NCBI RefSeq assembly: GCF_038006045.1
Contig: NZ_JBBOUK010000001.1
Coordinates: forward strand, 2,769,001 to 2,833,000
DNA length: 64,000 nucleotides
Direction: 5' to 3'
Source of the DNA: Exiguobacterium sp. FSL W8-0210
GTDB lineage: Bacteria; Bacillota; Bacilli; Exiguobacteriales; Exiguobacteriaceae
Of the stretch, positions 54,087 through 64,000 are shown piece after piece; position 1 is the first letter of the stretch; each line of letters opens with the position of its first letter. Both the position numbers and the translations under genes were made by a program. The notes under the pieces are model-generated. The model worked only from the letters and a program-made list of their open reading frames with translations, was not told the DNA's origin and did not search any database.

Positions 54087-54134
54087 CAGTCCGCCCTCCT
54101 CGCGATGAACGTAAGGAAAGGCGGACTGCTTTTT
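54087..54134 (+). terminator. Intrinsic terminator after the PCYCGC gene
   Basis: Arms CAGTCCGCC / GGCGGACTG with a 24-base loop, followed by CTTTTTAA. It ends five bases after the PCYCGC stop. Confidence 0.8.
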
Positions 54135-54153
54135 AATGTTCCGTTTTTCTGTC

Positions 54154-54594
54154 TCATGTGGAGCGCTCTTGACTTCTAGCTCGCAAGACAAGCGGTCGAC
54201 CCGACAACAGCTCATCCAGTTGATAGTACGTATGCGCCCGAATCGGTCGATCCGTTCGTGGCAGATGACGGAGCTCGTATGCCACTTCGAGTAAGTAAAA
54301 TTTGTATTCCTCCCCTTCATCAAAACCGAAGCTCGCGCGACGTTCTTCGATATACGCAAGGACACGCTCCTGTTGCGAGAACGAGAGCCGCTGGACTTGT
54401 GGGGCGAGTGCCTCGTGCGGAGAGAGCACGATTTCCCGCTCCGTGCGATACAGTCGATGCATGACGCCACCACTTTGACGTAAGGCAATCAAACGCGCGG
54501 GTCGATACGGACGGGGGTGCGGGTGGGCATGGACGAGGTAACGTTCAATCGTGACTTGAGTCGGTCCTGCCGGTAGAGAGATGACGTCATACAT
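54154..54594 (-). CDS. Hypothetical protein
   Basis: 146 residues, rich in Arg, Glu and Leu, with no signal peptide or membrane helix. The region LSFSQQERVLAYIEERRASFGFDEGEEYKFYLLEVAYELRHLPR looks alpha-helical. I do not recognise the family. AAGGAG lies about ten bases before the ATG at 54594, and the strand is opposite to its neighbours on both sides. Overlapping open frames on the other strand are shadows. Confidence that it is a gene rests mainly on the ribosome site and length. Confidence 0.65.
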   Translation of the reverse strand: MYDVISLPAGPTQVTIERYLVHAHPHPRPYRPARLIALRQSGGVMHRLYRTEREIVLSPHEALAPQVQRLSFSQQERVLAYIEERRASFGFDEGEEYKFYLLEVAYELRHLPRTDRPIRAHTYYQLDELLSGRPLVLRARSQERST

Positions 54595-54773
54595 ACAAAA
54601 TCGCTCCTTCTCGAAATTGATAGCTACTCTCATATGCTACCATATCTATCCAGGATTCTTTCGTTGACGACAGAAGGGGAATCCGTTTTCAAAGTTTCTC
54701 AACTGGTTTTAAGACTGAATAGGCGTGGAACAGATGGAGAGAAACGATTCCTATCTGGAAAGGATGATTGTCG

Positions 54774-55796
54774 ATGTCAAATATGTCCGCCGTCGGTTTT
54801 CACCGACACTTACCACTGACGGAACACGAAAGTCTGATTGACCTGGAACTACCACGCCCGGAAGCAACGGGACACGATCTCTTAGTTGAGATTAAAGCCG
54901 TCTCCGTCAACCCGGTCGATACGAAAGTCCGTGCTCACGGGAAAGATGAAGACGCGCCTAAGGTCATCGGTTACGATGCAGCCGGAGTCGTCGTTGAAGT
55001 CGGCGATGATGCCTCCCTCTTCCAAGTCGGTGATGAAGTCTATTACGCCGGTGCGATTCAGCGCCCCGGGTCAAACAGTGACTTCCAACTCGTCGATGAA
55101 CGGATCGTCGCCAAAAAGCCGGAACGGTTGACCTTTAGCGAAGCCGCTGCTCTCCCGTTGACGACGCTGACAGCTTACGAAGCATTGACCGATCGTCTCG
55201 GATTGACGTTTGATGCTAAGTCGAATCTCGAGAAGACGATTCTCATCATCGGAGCCGCTGGTGGTGTCGGTTCAATCGCGACGCAACTCGCAAATCATGC
55301 TGGACTAACGGTCATCGGAACGGCGTCACGCGACGAGACGATTGAGTGGGCGAAGGAACACGGCGCACATCATACGATCAATCACCACGAGGCATTCCGT
55401 CCTCAGCTGGAAGCCCTCGGCTACAAATACGTCGACTATATCTTCTGTCTCAATGCGACGGACCAACATTTTGAGACGATGGTCGATGTAATTGCACCAC
55501 AAGGGAAAATCTGTAGCATCGTCGAGACGGATCAAAAACTCGATTTAAGTGCGCTCCAACAAAAGAGCGCAACGTTCGTTTGGGAGTTCATGTTCACGCG
55601 TCCGCTGTTCGAGACAGAGGACATGATCCGCCAACATGAGATTCTGACGCAAGTCGCAGCATGGATCGAAGAGCATACACTTGAGACGACGGTGACACAG
55701 ACGTTAATCGGCATGAACGCTGACAATCTGAAAGAAGCACACCGTCTCGTCGAGAGCGGAAAAACGATTGGGAAGATTGTCGTCGAACATCATTAA
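54774..55796 (+). CDS. Zinc-free alcohol dehydrogenase / quinone oxidoreductase family protein
   Basis: Medium-chain dehydrogenase of 340 residues of the zinc-free branch (ZADH/quinone reductase-like). A GroES-like N-terminal domain (VSVNPVDTKVRAHG, IGYDAAGVVVEVG, VGDEVYYAG) precedes the NADPH Rossmann domain with IIGAAGGVGSIATQLA near residue 165. The zinc-ligand cysteines are absent, as in quinone oxidoreductases. GGAAAGGA lies ten bases before the ATG at 54774. Monocistronic and closed by a terminator. Confidence 0.93.
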   Translation: MSNMSAVGFHRHLPLTEHESLIDLELPRPEATGHDLLVEIKAVSVNPVDTKVRAHGKDEDAPKVIGYDAAGVVVEVGDDASLFQVGDEVYYAGAIQRPGSNSDFQLVDERIVAKKPERLTFSEAAALPLTTLTAYEALTDRLGLTFDAKSNLEKTILIIGAAGGVGSIATQLANHAGLTVIGTASRDETIEWAKEHGAHHTINHHEAFRPQLEALGYKYVDYIFCLNATDQHFETMVDVIAPQGKICSIVETDQKLDLSALQQKSATFVWEFMFTRPLFETEDMIRQHEILTQVAAWIEEHTLETTVTQTLIGMNADNLKEAHRLVESGKTIGKIVVEHH

Positions 55797-55806
55797 TGGG
55801 CATCGG

Positions 55807-55843
55807 AGCAGGTTGGGAGTAAAATCCCGTCCTGCTTTTTTGT
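55807..55843 (+). terminator. Intrinsic terminator after the dehydrogenase gene
   Basis: Arms AGCAGGTTGGGA / TCCCGTCCTGCT with a short loop and a T run (TTTTTTG). Confidence 0.85.
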
Positions 55844-56010
55844 CGTTCTTTGTTTTCTTGTGAACGTGAATCTCTTACTTTGAAGATATTTTAGATATTA
55901 TGACTATATTTATTCGTCTAAAAAATGTACGATTACGGTAACAAATATTCCAACGTAATACATCTAATCGACGCTTGACTCACATATACAAAGGAGCATC
56001 CATAATCCAT

Positions 56011-58443
56011 ATGCGAAAATGGTTCAATCAAAAGATCAGCCGACAGATCATGTCGTCGTTTTATCTCATTCTTATTACACTATCGATCTCTTCCCTGGCT
56101 GCTTATTTTTATACGAACCACCAAGTCACGGATGCGAAACAAGAGCTCGATGCGATCAGCTTGCGCGAAGATCGAGCGACAAAACTCTGGGACGATTGGC
56201 AGTCCCTTCAATACGAGATGCGGGGCTATATCGTCTTCGGTGACGATGCCGTGCTCGACGTGATTGATGAAAAAAAAGCCTCACTCGAACAACAGACGGC
56301 TTGGTTTGAGAAAAATCGTCTCTACAAGGCGGATCAAATCTATGCGTCTGATATTCGTTCGCTCTATAATTCTTATACCAATTTCGTCATGCCGAGCCTG
56401 ATTAAATATGTCCAAGCAAAACAAGAAGGAAAGATTGAAGAACGTTTCTTGCAGATGCCAAGTCTGAAGGCGATGATGCCACAAGTACCACGGGATCCGA
56501 ATCGGAAATTCAAGATGAATGCCTCGAATAGTGAGACGATGCGTAAAAGTGTCAACACGATGGAGAGCACATTCACAAACTATCGGAGTAGTCTTCGCGC
56601 GAAAGAACTCGGTGCAAAAGAACAACTTGTCACCCAGACAAAGTACGCTGAGTGGATTTGGCTCGTCAATCTGCTCGTATTGTTCCTTGTTATCTTGCTG
56701 ATTGTCCGCCCGTTCATCGAACGGACGACACGACAAATCCATCTCTTGAGTAAAGAAAGTAAGCTTCTTGCGAGCGGTGAGCATACGTTACCACTTATTC
56801 CACTCAACCGTGCTGACGAGATTGGTGAATTGAGTAAATCGTTCCATCAGATGGCGACAGCCTTGATTGAAAATAAACACCAATTGATGTCGACGAACAA
56901 CAATCTCGAAGATGCATTGAAATTAACGCAACGGAACGAGTCCCACTTGCGCCTGCGAAATCAATTGACCGAAACACTGGCATCGCGCGATAGCATCAGT
57001 GCTTATCCTTCTGTCATCCAAAAGATGGTTGAGATCACGCAGTCTGATCAAGGCGCACTGATCTTTAAAGAAGGAACAAAAGTCATCGATATCGTCTTTT
57101 ATCCACAGACACCGCTCACAGTCGAGGATTGGATGCCAACGATTGAGCCGTTATTGCGTGAGTCGCGACAAGATAAACGACCGCATACACAGTTCGAGGA
57201 CGAAGTCGCACGCGCCGTCACACCGGTTCTTGATCCGAGTCAAAATGAGATCATCGCCTATATCTTCTTGTCCCGCGATCAAGATCGGTTTGATCGTTAC
57301 GAGCTGGAAGAACTAGCCGCTTTCGCGCGCCAGCTGGCATTGTCACTCTTGCGGATGCGGACGTTCGATGAGATTGAACGCGAGCGGGAAAAAACGGCGC
57401 GACTATTGAACTCGATTCGTGAATCGATCGTCTATATCGAACCCGAAGGCGATATTCAATTGATCAACCGACCGTTGCTTGACCTGTTCGATCACCCGGT
57501 TGATGAAAGTCTCGATGAGAACGGACTGATGAACATCACTCCTTCTGTCGTTCAACTCAAGCATCGCGTCGACCAACTACCGGAATTCGAACGTTACTTG
57601 AAAAAGACGTTCGTTCAGCGTGAAATCGGTGAAGGGATCACCTTCTCGATCGATCACGAGCGACGCTTCATCAAGACGTATTCCGAGAGCATTCATTATG
57701 GTGGACAGTTCCGCGGGATTCTGCTCGTCTTACGTGACGTGACGAACGAAGTCGAGATCGATCGAATCAAAAACGAACTCGTCTCGACAATCTCGCACGA
57801 ACTGCGGACACCACTCTCGTCGATCTATGGCTTTACTGAGCTGATGATTCAGCGTGACCTGCCACCGAAGCGACAGAAGAAGTATCTCGAAGCGGTCCAT
57901 TCGGAAACGGAGCGTCTTTCACTGTTGATCAATGACTTCCTCGACCTGCAACGGATGGAAGCAAACCGTCAGGAATACGAGATGGCACCGTTCGATATCG
58001 TCGCGATGATTCGTGATTTGAAACAGTTGCATAGCCTGTCGTCTTCTTCCCACGCGATTGAAATATTCCGAAACGTCGAACCGCTGATCGTCGAGGGGGA
58101 TGCGAAGAAGATTCGCCAATTGTTCAGTAACCTGATCAACAATGCGATCAAATACTCACCGGCTGGTGGAACGATCGATATCCAACTGACGCGACACGAA
58201 TCACGTGTCACCGTCGCGATTCAAGATGAGGGCATCGGGATTCCGGCTTCCGCGATGAGTAACCTGTTCCAAAAATTCTATCGTGTCGACAATTCGGACA
58301 CCCGTCAAATCGGCGGTACTGGTCTTGGGCTCTCAATCTGTCGCGAAATTGCGCGTGGACATGAGGGAGAAATCCATGTCGAGTCGATCAAAGGACAAGG
58401 CTCGACGTTCACAGTCGAACTTCCGTTGACGCAAAATACATGA
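56011..58443 (+). CDS. Orphan multi-domain sensor histidine kinase
   Basis: Membrane sensor kinase of 810 residues. TM1 near 15-37, a CHASE3-like helical extracytoplasmic region (~40-215) with EMRGYIVFGDD, TM2 (~217-237), HAMP (~240-290), GAF-like domain (~320-465), PAS-like (~470-580), H-box ISHELRTPLSSIYG (His near 594), and an HATPase domain with NLINNAIKY, DEGIGI, GGTGLGLS. No response regulator gene lies next to it, so it is an orphan. AAAGGAG is about 14 bases from the ATG at 56011; the frame open from TTG 55975 lacks a ribosome site. Confidence 0.92.
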   Translation: MRKWFNQKISRQIMSSFYLILITLSISSLAAYFYTNHQVTDAKQELDAISLREDRATKLWDDWQSLQYEMRGYIVFGDDAVLDVIDEKKASLEQQTAWFEKNRLYKADQIYASDIRSLYNSYTNFVMPSLIKYVQAKQEGKIEERFLQMPSLKAMMPQVPRDPNRKFKMNASNSETMRKSVNTMESTFTNYRSSLRAKELGAKEQLVTQTKYAEWIWLVNLLVLFLVILLIVRPFIERTTRQIHLLSKESKLLASGEHTLPLIPLNRADEIGELSKSFHQMATALIENKHQLMSTNNNLEDALKLTQRNESHLRLRNQLTETLASRDSISAYPSVIQKMVEITQSDQGALIFKEGTKVIDIVFYPQTPLTVEDWMPTIEPLLRESRQDKRPHTQFEDEVARAVTPVLDPSQNEIIAYIFLSRDQDRFDRYELEELAAFARQLALSLLRMRTFDEIEREREKTARLLNSIRESIVYIEPEGDIQLINRPLLDLFDHPVDESLDENGLMNITPSVVQLKHRVDQLPEFERYLKKTFVQREIGEGITFSIDHERRFIKTYSESIHYGGQFRGILLVLRDVTNEVEIDRIKNELVSTISHELRTPLSSIYGFTELMIQRDLPPKRQKKYLEAVHSETERLSLLINDFLDLQRMEANRQEYEMAPFDIVAMIRDLKQLHSLSSSSHAIEIFRNVEPLIVEGDAKKIRQLFSNLINNAIKYSPAGGTIDIQLTRHESRVTVAIQDEGIGIPASAMSNLFQKFYRVDNSDTRQIGGTGLGLSICREIARGHEGEIHVESIKGQGSTFTVELPLTQNT

Positions 58444-58451
58444 TGCATATG

Positions 58452-58491
58452 AAAAAGCGCCAGAATGCGAATCCGCATTCCGGCGCTTTTT
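58452..58491. terminator. Bidirectional terminator between the histidine kinase and wrbA
   Basis: A perfect 18-pair hairpin AAAAAGCGCC(A)GAATGCG / CGCATTC(C)GGCGCTTTTT lies between the convergent genes. Confidence 0.9.
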
Positions 58492-58504
58492 AAATTAGGT
58501 AATG

Positions 58505-59107
58505 TTATGAGTTGAGACGGCTTGCCACTTCAACCGTCCGTTTCGCTTGATGTCGCACGGCTGGTTCGACGGATTCAACCATGTTGCCGTCTTGGTCGAC
58601 AGTCACCGATGTACCGTATGGATTTCCGCCCGCTGCGAACAAGACAGGATCTGAATAACCTGGCGCAGCAACGATTGCACCCCAGTGGAACATCGTCGTA
58701 TAAACTGCGAGAACAGTCGCTTCCTGACCGCCATGCGGATTCTGTGCCGACGACATCGCACTGACGACTTTATTAACGAGTTTGCCTTGTGCCCACAGTC
58801 CGCCTGTCGTGTCGAGGAACTGTTGGAATTGTCCTGGGACATGACCGTAACGTGTCGGGACGCTAAAGATAATCGCATCTGCCCAGTCGAGTAGATCCGG
58901 TGTCGCTTCTTCGATATCACGTGTGGCATCCGCATGCTTTTGCCACAATGGGTTCGAAGCAATCGCTTCTGCTGGGGCTGTCTCCTTGATTTTTGCAAGG
59001 CGGACTTCTGCCCCTGCTGCTTCTCCCGCTTCTTTTGCCCATGAGGCAAGTTGATGGTTCGTTCCGGTTGCGCTGTAATAGATGACCGCTAGTTTCACGT
59101 TTGACAT
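58505..59107 (-). CDS. wrbA: NAD(P)H:quinone oxidoreductase WrbA
   Basis: Flavodoxin-like FMN protein of 200 residues that reduces quinones by two electrons and limits redox cycling. FMN phosphate loop YYSATGTNHQLA at residues 10-21, PTRYGHVPGQFQQFLDTTGGLWAQGKLVNKV mid-protein, and the GGNPYGTSVTV flavin segment. Length and motifs fit WrbA well. AAAGGAG precedes the ATG by about eight bases. A 226-base gap to the LTA synthase gene contains no further gene. Confidence 0.94.
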   Translation of the reverse strand: MSNVKLAVIYYSATGTNHQLASWAKEAGEAAGAEVRLAKIKETAPAEAIASNPLWQKHADATRDIEEATPDLLDWADAIIFSVPTRYGHVPGQFQQFLDTTGGLWAQGKLVNKVVSAMSSAQNPHGGQEATVLAVYTTMFHWGAIVAAPGYSDPVLFAAGGNPYGTSVTVDQDGNMVESVEPAVRHQAKRTVEVASRLNS

Positions 59108-59333
59108 GACTTCGCTCCTTTTTTAAAAGACAGTGACGGACGATGGACGTACACGCTTTCTATTCCCGCTTTCTGCGCAAATTAACGTCAATTGTTTGAA
59201 TTCAAGAGGAAATTTAGACCAATTTTTCGACTACATCATGGAACGAGCGAATATGGCTGTCCACATCTGGGCGTTCCACCATCAAACGTTTAGGGTAAAG
59301 ACTGTGTGACGACACACGTAAGGAGTACTGACC

Positions 59334-61124
59334 ATGGCAATTCGCTACACCCTTTATTTATTACTCGGCATGCTGAAGTTCATGCTGTTTAGTTACTTTA
59401 CAAAGACCGATCTTTCGCTCCACTTAACACTCATGAACCTGGCCGGGATGCTGATCCTGTCGAGCTGGACGTTACTGATTCCGTGGAATAAACGCCGCTG
59501 GGTCTGGCTCGGTCTACTGCTCGCGCACAGTTTTCTGCTAGCTTCCGACATGTGGTACTACCGTTACTTCGAGGACTTCCTCTCCGTCTCGCTCCTCTCA
59601 CAGATGACGCAGATGAGTGACGTCAGTAGCGGCTTCACGGCTTTGATCGTACCGCAAGACTTCCTTTTGTTCGCCGATAGTTTGATTTTCCTACTTCTGC
59701 TTTTCGTTTTCCGCAAGCGACCGGAAGTGACGACGACGCAAACACGACGCCGGACGGCTGGAATCCTTGCAGTCAGTGGTATCGTCTTGTCTGCTTCGCT
59801 ACTGACGTACCGGACGCTAACGGAAGAGCGTCAACCGACGGCAACGATCTCCGATATGCGTGACTACTACCTGTTTGGCTTTTGGGGTTATCACGGATGG
59901 GATGTGTTTAAAGGCGTGACCGGACGAACCGGCGACGGACTGACGGCACAGGAGAAACAGCGCATCAATCAAAAGGAACAGACGAATCCAACCGGTCCGA
60001 AGCAGACACCGAATATCATTTTGGTACAGCTCGAATCGTTCCAGGCTTCAGTCATCGACCAAACCATCAACGGTGAAGAAGTGACGCCGAACCTAAATCA
60101 ATTGAAGAAGGAATCGCTCTACTTCTCGTCGCTCTATCACCAGACGCATGAAGGACGAACTTCGGACGCCGAGTTCATCACGAACACCTCACTTTATCCA
60201 TTGAAATCAGGCTCTGTCTATACGCAATATCCGACGAATGAATTCGAGCCGCTTCCTGCGTTACTTGAGAAAAATGGATACGATACGGCAGCAATGCATG
60301 CCTATGAAAAAGGCTTTTGGAACCGTGACGATGTCTACAAGAATATTGGTTTTAAGCACTTCTTCAGCCAAAAGGATTATTCAAAAGAGAAGAAAATCGG
60401 AATGGCGTTAAACGATCAGCAATTCTTCCTCGAATCGATTGATCATATGGAGACGTTACAAAAACCGTTCTTCTCGTTTTTAGTTGCGCTGACGAGTCAT
60501 ACACCGTATGAGATTGACAAGGAAGATCAGACGCTTGATCTGTCCGGATATAAGGATCCGATGTTGAAACGGTATTACCAGACTGTCCATTACGTCGATA
60601 CCGGTGTCGGAAAGATGATCGACGAGTTAAAACAACGGGATCTTTGGGATCAGTCCCTCGTCATCTTTTATGGTGATCACGATAGTGGACTCGTCAATGA
60701 AGGGAGCGAGATGCGCAAAAAGGCGGATGTCTCGTCTCCGGTTGCTGCCTTTGAACTCGAACGACGCATTCCACTCTTCATCAAAAAACCCGACCAACAA
60801 ACCGGTCGGATCATGAAAGAAAATGGCGGACAAATTGATATCGCACCAACGATCATTGACTTATTGAATCTCAAAACATCCTATATGATGGGGCAATCCC
60901 TCGTCGATGACAAACCAAACCTGACGGGCTTCCGCGATGGTTCGTTCCGCTACAAGGACTATTACTATGAAGCGGATTTGACGAAAGCATCCGGTGAAGG
61001 TACCTGCTATGACGTGTCGACTGAGAAAAAAACCGAGATGAAGTTCTGTCGCAATCAGGTGAAAGATGTGAGCGAACAATTAAAGATATCGGATAAGATT
61101 ATTGAAGAGAATGAGCTGAAGTAA
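59334..61124 (+). CDS. ltaS: Lipoteichoic acid synthase family protein
   Basis: Membrane sulfatase-fold enzyme of 596 residues that transfers glycerol phosphate from phosphatidylglycerol onto lipid-linked polyglycerolphosphate at the outer membrane face. Five helices occupy residues ~5-160; the extracytoplasmic catalytic domain (~225-560) has the metal Glu in VQLESFQ, the catalytic Thr in HEGRTSDAEF and Asp-His in YGDHDSG. Bacillus has four paralogues (LtaS, YfnI, YqgS, YvgJ), so synthase and primase roles cannot be told apart. AAGGAG lies eight bases before the ATG. Confidence 0.92.
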   Translation: MAIRYTLYLLLGMLKFMLFSYFTKTDLSLHLTLMNLAGMLILSSWTLLIPWNKRRWVWLGLLLAHSFLLASDMWYYRYFEDFLSVSLLSQMTQMSDVSSGFTALIVPQDFLLFADSLIFLLLLFVFRKRPEVTTTQTRRRTAGILAVSGIVLSASLLTYRTLTEERQPTATISDMRDYYLFGFWGYHGWDVFKGVTGRTGDGLTAQEKQRINQKEQTNPTGPKQTPNIILVQLESFQASVIDQTINGEEVTPNLNQLKKESLYFSSLYHQTHEGRTSDAEFITNTSLYPLKSGSVYTQYPTNEFEPLPALLEKNGYDTAAMHAYEKGFWNRDDVYKNIGFKHFFSQKDYSKEKKIGMALNDQQFFLESIDHMETLQKPFFSFLVALTSHTPYEIDKEDQTLDLSGYKDPMLKRYYQTVHYVDTGVGKMIDELKQRDLWDQSLVIFYGDHDSGLVNEGSEMRKKADVSSPVAAFELERRIPLFIKKPDQQTGRIMKENGGQIDIAPTIIDLLNLKTSYMMGQSLVDDKPNLTGFRDGSFRYKDYYYEADLTKASGEGTCYDVSTEKKTEMKFCRNQVKDVSEQLKISDKIIEENELK

Positions 61125-61147
61125 TCGCATCGTGTCTAATTTTCTAA

Positions 61148-61200
61148 AAAGCCAACAAGCCTGACTTTTTTCACGTCTTTTGAGGAGTCAAGCTTGTTGG
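61148..61200. terminator. Terminator between ltaS and the LysE-type gene
   Basis: Arms CCAACAAGCcTGAC / GTCAaGCTTGTTGG with a long loop. The minus-strand side ends in CTTTTTAG, so it mainly suits the LysE-type gene; the plus side has only a weak T tract. Confidence 0.6.
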
Positions 61201-61235
61201 TCTATTTGTGTTTCATTATTAATCTTCAAGTCTTT

Positions 61236-61856
61236 TTAAATTGCTTCTAGTGCAAACTGAATCAATTGATACGAGAGCCAAAACATCAAACAACCGATTC
61301 CAAAATCTAATACTTTCCAAGCCATCGGTTTTTTAAATACAGGCATTAACCATCTCGCCCCGTATCCTAAACCAAAAAACCAGACAAAGGAGGCAATCAA
61401 AGCTCCGATCAAGAAATTAACTTTTTGATCAAATGTCAAAGTCCCAGCTATGCCACCGATGATGACGACCGTATCTAAATACACATGTGGATTTAAAAGT
61501 GTAATCGCTAATGTGAGTAAGATTGTTTTGGGAATGGTCATGATTTTAGGAGCTGTTGAAACATCCATTGTGTGTGATGACGAAAATGCACTACGAAAAG
61601 ATTTGAATCCGTATAGGAGTAGAAATAGTCCTCCAACACTCGCAAGACCAACATTTGCAAACGTATTATTCTTAATGGCGGTACCAATCCCTAGTACGCC
61701 CATGCACATCAACAACACATCGCATAAAAAACAAACTAGCGCTACCCAGAAAATATTATTCCTTAATAAGCCTTGTTTAAGGACAAAAGCGTTTTGAGCA
61801 CCGATTGCGACGATAAGCGTACCTGATGTTACTATGCCTTTTAAAATTTCATTCAC
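61236..61856 (-). CDS. LysE/ArgO family amino-acid exporter
   Basis: Membrane exporter of 206 residues with six helices, closest in layout to ArgO/YggA and LysE, which export arginine or lysine. Hallmarks: the start GIVTSGTLIVAIGAQNAFVLKQGL, LCDVLLMCMGVLG, LNPHVYLDTVVIIGG and the C-terminal FGIGCLMFWLS. It is more AT-rich and uses more AT-ending codons than its neighbours, a hint of transfer. It is transcribed alone between ltaS and groESL. Confidence 0.9.
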   Translation of the reverse strand: MNEILKGIVTSGTLIVAIGAQNAFVLKQGLLRNNIFWVALVCFLCDVLLMCMGVLGIGTAIKNNTFANVGLASVGGLFLLLYGFKSFRSAFSSSHTMDVSTAPKIMTIPKTILLTLAITLLNPHVYLDTVVIIGGIAGTLTFDQKVNFLIGALIASFVWFFGLGYGARWLMPVFKKPMAWKVLDFGIGCLMFWLSYQLIQFALEAI

Positions 61857-61943
61857 TTGACGTCTCCTCTTTCATTATCTTTATCTCTAAACTGATGAGT
61901 GGTGCTTATGTAATTCTTTCAACTATTAAGTATACTATCGTAA

Positions 61944-61983
61944 ATAAAAAGTACCGAACCCTATTTATTAGGATTCGGTACTT
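61944..61983 (-). terminator. Intrinsic terminator after groEL
   Basis: Minus-strand arms AAGTACCGAATCCTA / TAGGGTTCGGTACTT with an AATAAA loop, followed by TTTTATTT, 14 bases past the groEL stop. Confidence 0.92.
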
Positions 61984-61997
61984 ACAGATGAAATAGC

Positions 61998-63653
<1,656 letters not shown>

Positions 63654-63670
63654 TTAGATGATTAACTGAA

Positions 63671-63955
63671 TTACTCGGCTACTGCCAAAATATCGCTTTC
63701 GCGTAAAATTAAGTATTCATTGCCGTCGACTTTGACTTCTGAACCGGCATATTGTGCATAGATGACGTGATCTCCGACACTCACTTCAAGTGGTACACGT
63801 ACGCCTTGCTCTGTCACACGGCCTGTACCGACAGCGACGACTTTACCCTCTTGTGGTTTTTCTTTCGCTGACCCAGGAAGAACGATTCCTCCGAGTGTTG
63901 TTTCTTCTTTTTTAACGACTTCGATCACGATGCGATCACCAAGTGGTTTTAACAT
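63671..63955 (-). CDS. groES: Co-chaperonin GroES
   Basis: Heptameric lid of the chaperonin, 94 residues, beginning [18 protein letters not shown] with the mobile loop [16 protein letters not shown] and the C-terminal [20 protein letters not shown]. The start at 63955 has AAGGAGG nine bases upstream; the open frame extending to 63997 is not supported. Complete gene; only its promoter lies beyond the window. Confidence 0.98.
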   Translation of the reverse strand: MLKPLGDRIVIEVVKKEETTLGGIVLPGSAKEKPQEGKVVAVGTGRVTEQGVRVPLEVSVGDHVIYAQYAGSEVKVDGNEYLILRESDILAVAE

Positions 63956-63986
63956 GCGAAACATCCTCCTTGAAAATGACTGTTTT

Positions 63987-63995
63987 TTAGCACTC
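63987..63995. promoter_or_regulatory. Half of a CIRCE operator at the window edge
   Basis: TTAGCACTC is exactly one arm of the HrcA-binding CIRCE element (TTAGCACTC-N9-GAGTGCTAA). The other arm would lie beyond base 64000. The location 30 bases before groES supports heat-shock control by HrcA. Confidence 0.8.
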
Positions 63996-64000
63996 ACTTT

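Overview
The window looks like a chromosomal segment of a Bacillales member, most likely Exiguobacterium or a close relative. The evidence is the conserved order rpoE-pyrG-ywjG-spo0F-fbaA-tal-murA-glpX-rho-L31-tdk and prfA-prmC-ywlC-ywlE-rpiB-ywlG-glyA known from Bacillus, strong AAGGAGG ribosome-binding sites, sigma-A type promoters, Gram-positive lipoprotein signals and Firmicute-type riboswitches. The genus is inferred from memory of gene order and protein style, not from a search. No sporulation genes other than a spo0F-like regulator are present, and there are no tRNA or rRNA genes, prophage, transposase or CRISPR array.

Layout: 0-2 kb, a two-component system. 2-8 kb, glyA and the ywl/prm/prf housekeeping run, all on the minus strand. 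8-28.5 kb, a block of accessory and metabolic modules inserted between prfA and tdk, which are close neighbours in Bacillus: a GntR-controlled ABC exporter, an alkaline phosphatase, the trehalose PTS operon, an AGCS amino-acid symporter, the FMN-riboswitch riboflavin operon, and a SAM-riboswitch methionine transporter operon that also carries an M20 hydrolase. Facing the methionine operon is a second, divergent SAM-I-like riboswitch that precedes an alpha/beta-hydrolase gene. 28.5-40.7 kb, the second half of the conserved block, tdk to rpoE. 40.9-61.9 kb, accessory genes: an ArsR regulator with two small DMT transporters (one frameshifted), repeats flanking a DUF6440 gene, a DeoR-oxidoreductase operon, a diguanylate cyclase-ion channel operon, mgtE, a manganese ABC transporter, a large orphan histidine kinase, an LTA synthase and a LysE exporter. 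62-64 kb, groESL with half of a CIRCE operator at the window edge.

Most regulation can be read from the DNA: FMN and SAM riboswitches with their terminators, a CTP-sensing pyrG leader with a GGGC start, MntR-like boxes, a cre site before treP, a YtrA-type operator and many intrinsic terminators. The observations most worth following up are the divergent SAM-I-like riboswitch before a hydrolase, a MurA paralogue with Tyr in place of the catalytic Cys, a three-copy intergenic repeat whose stems change in a compensated way, and a leaderless arsR gene whose operator recurs before its likely target. Three decayed loci were also found: an SDR gene, a membrane sensor fragment and a frameshifted YdcZ paralogue.
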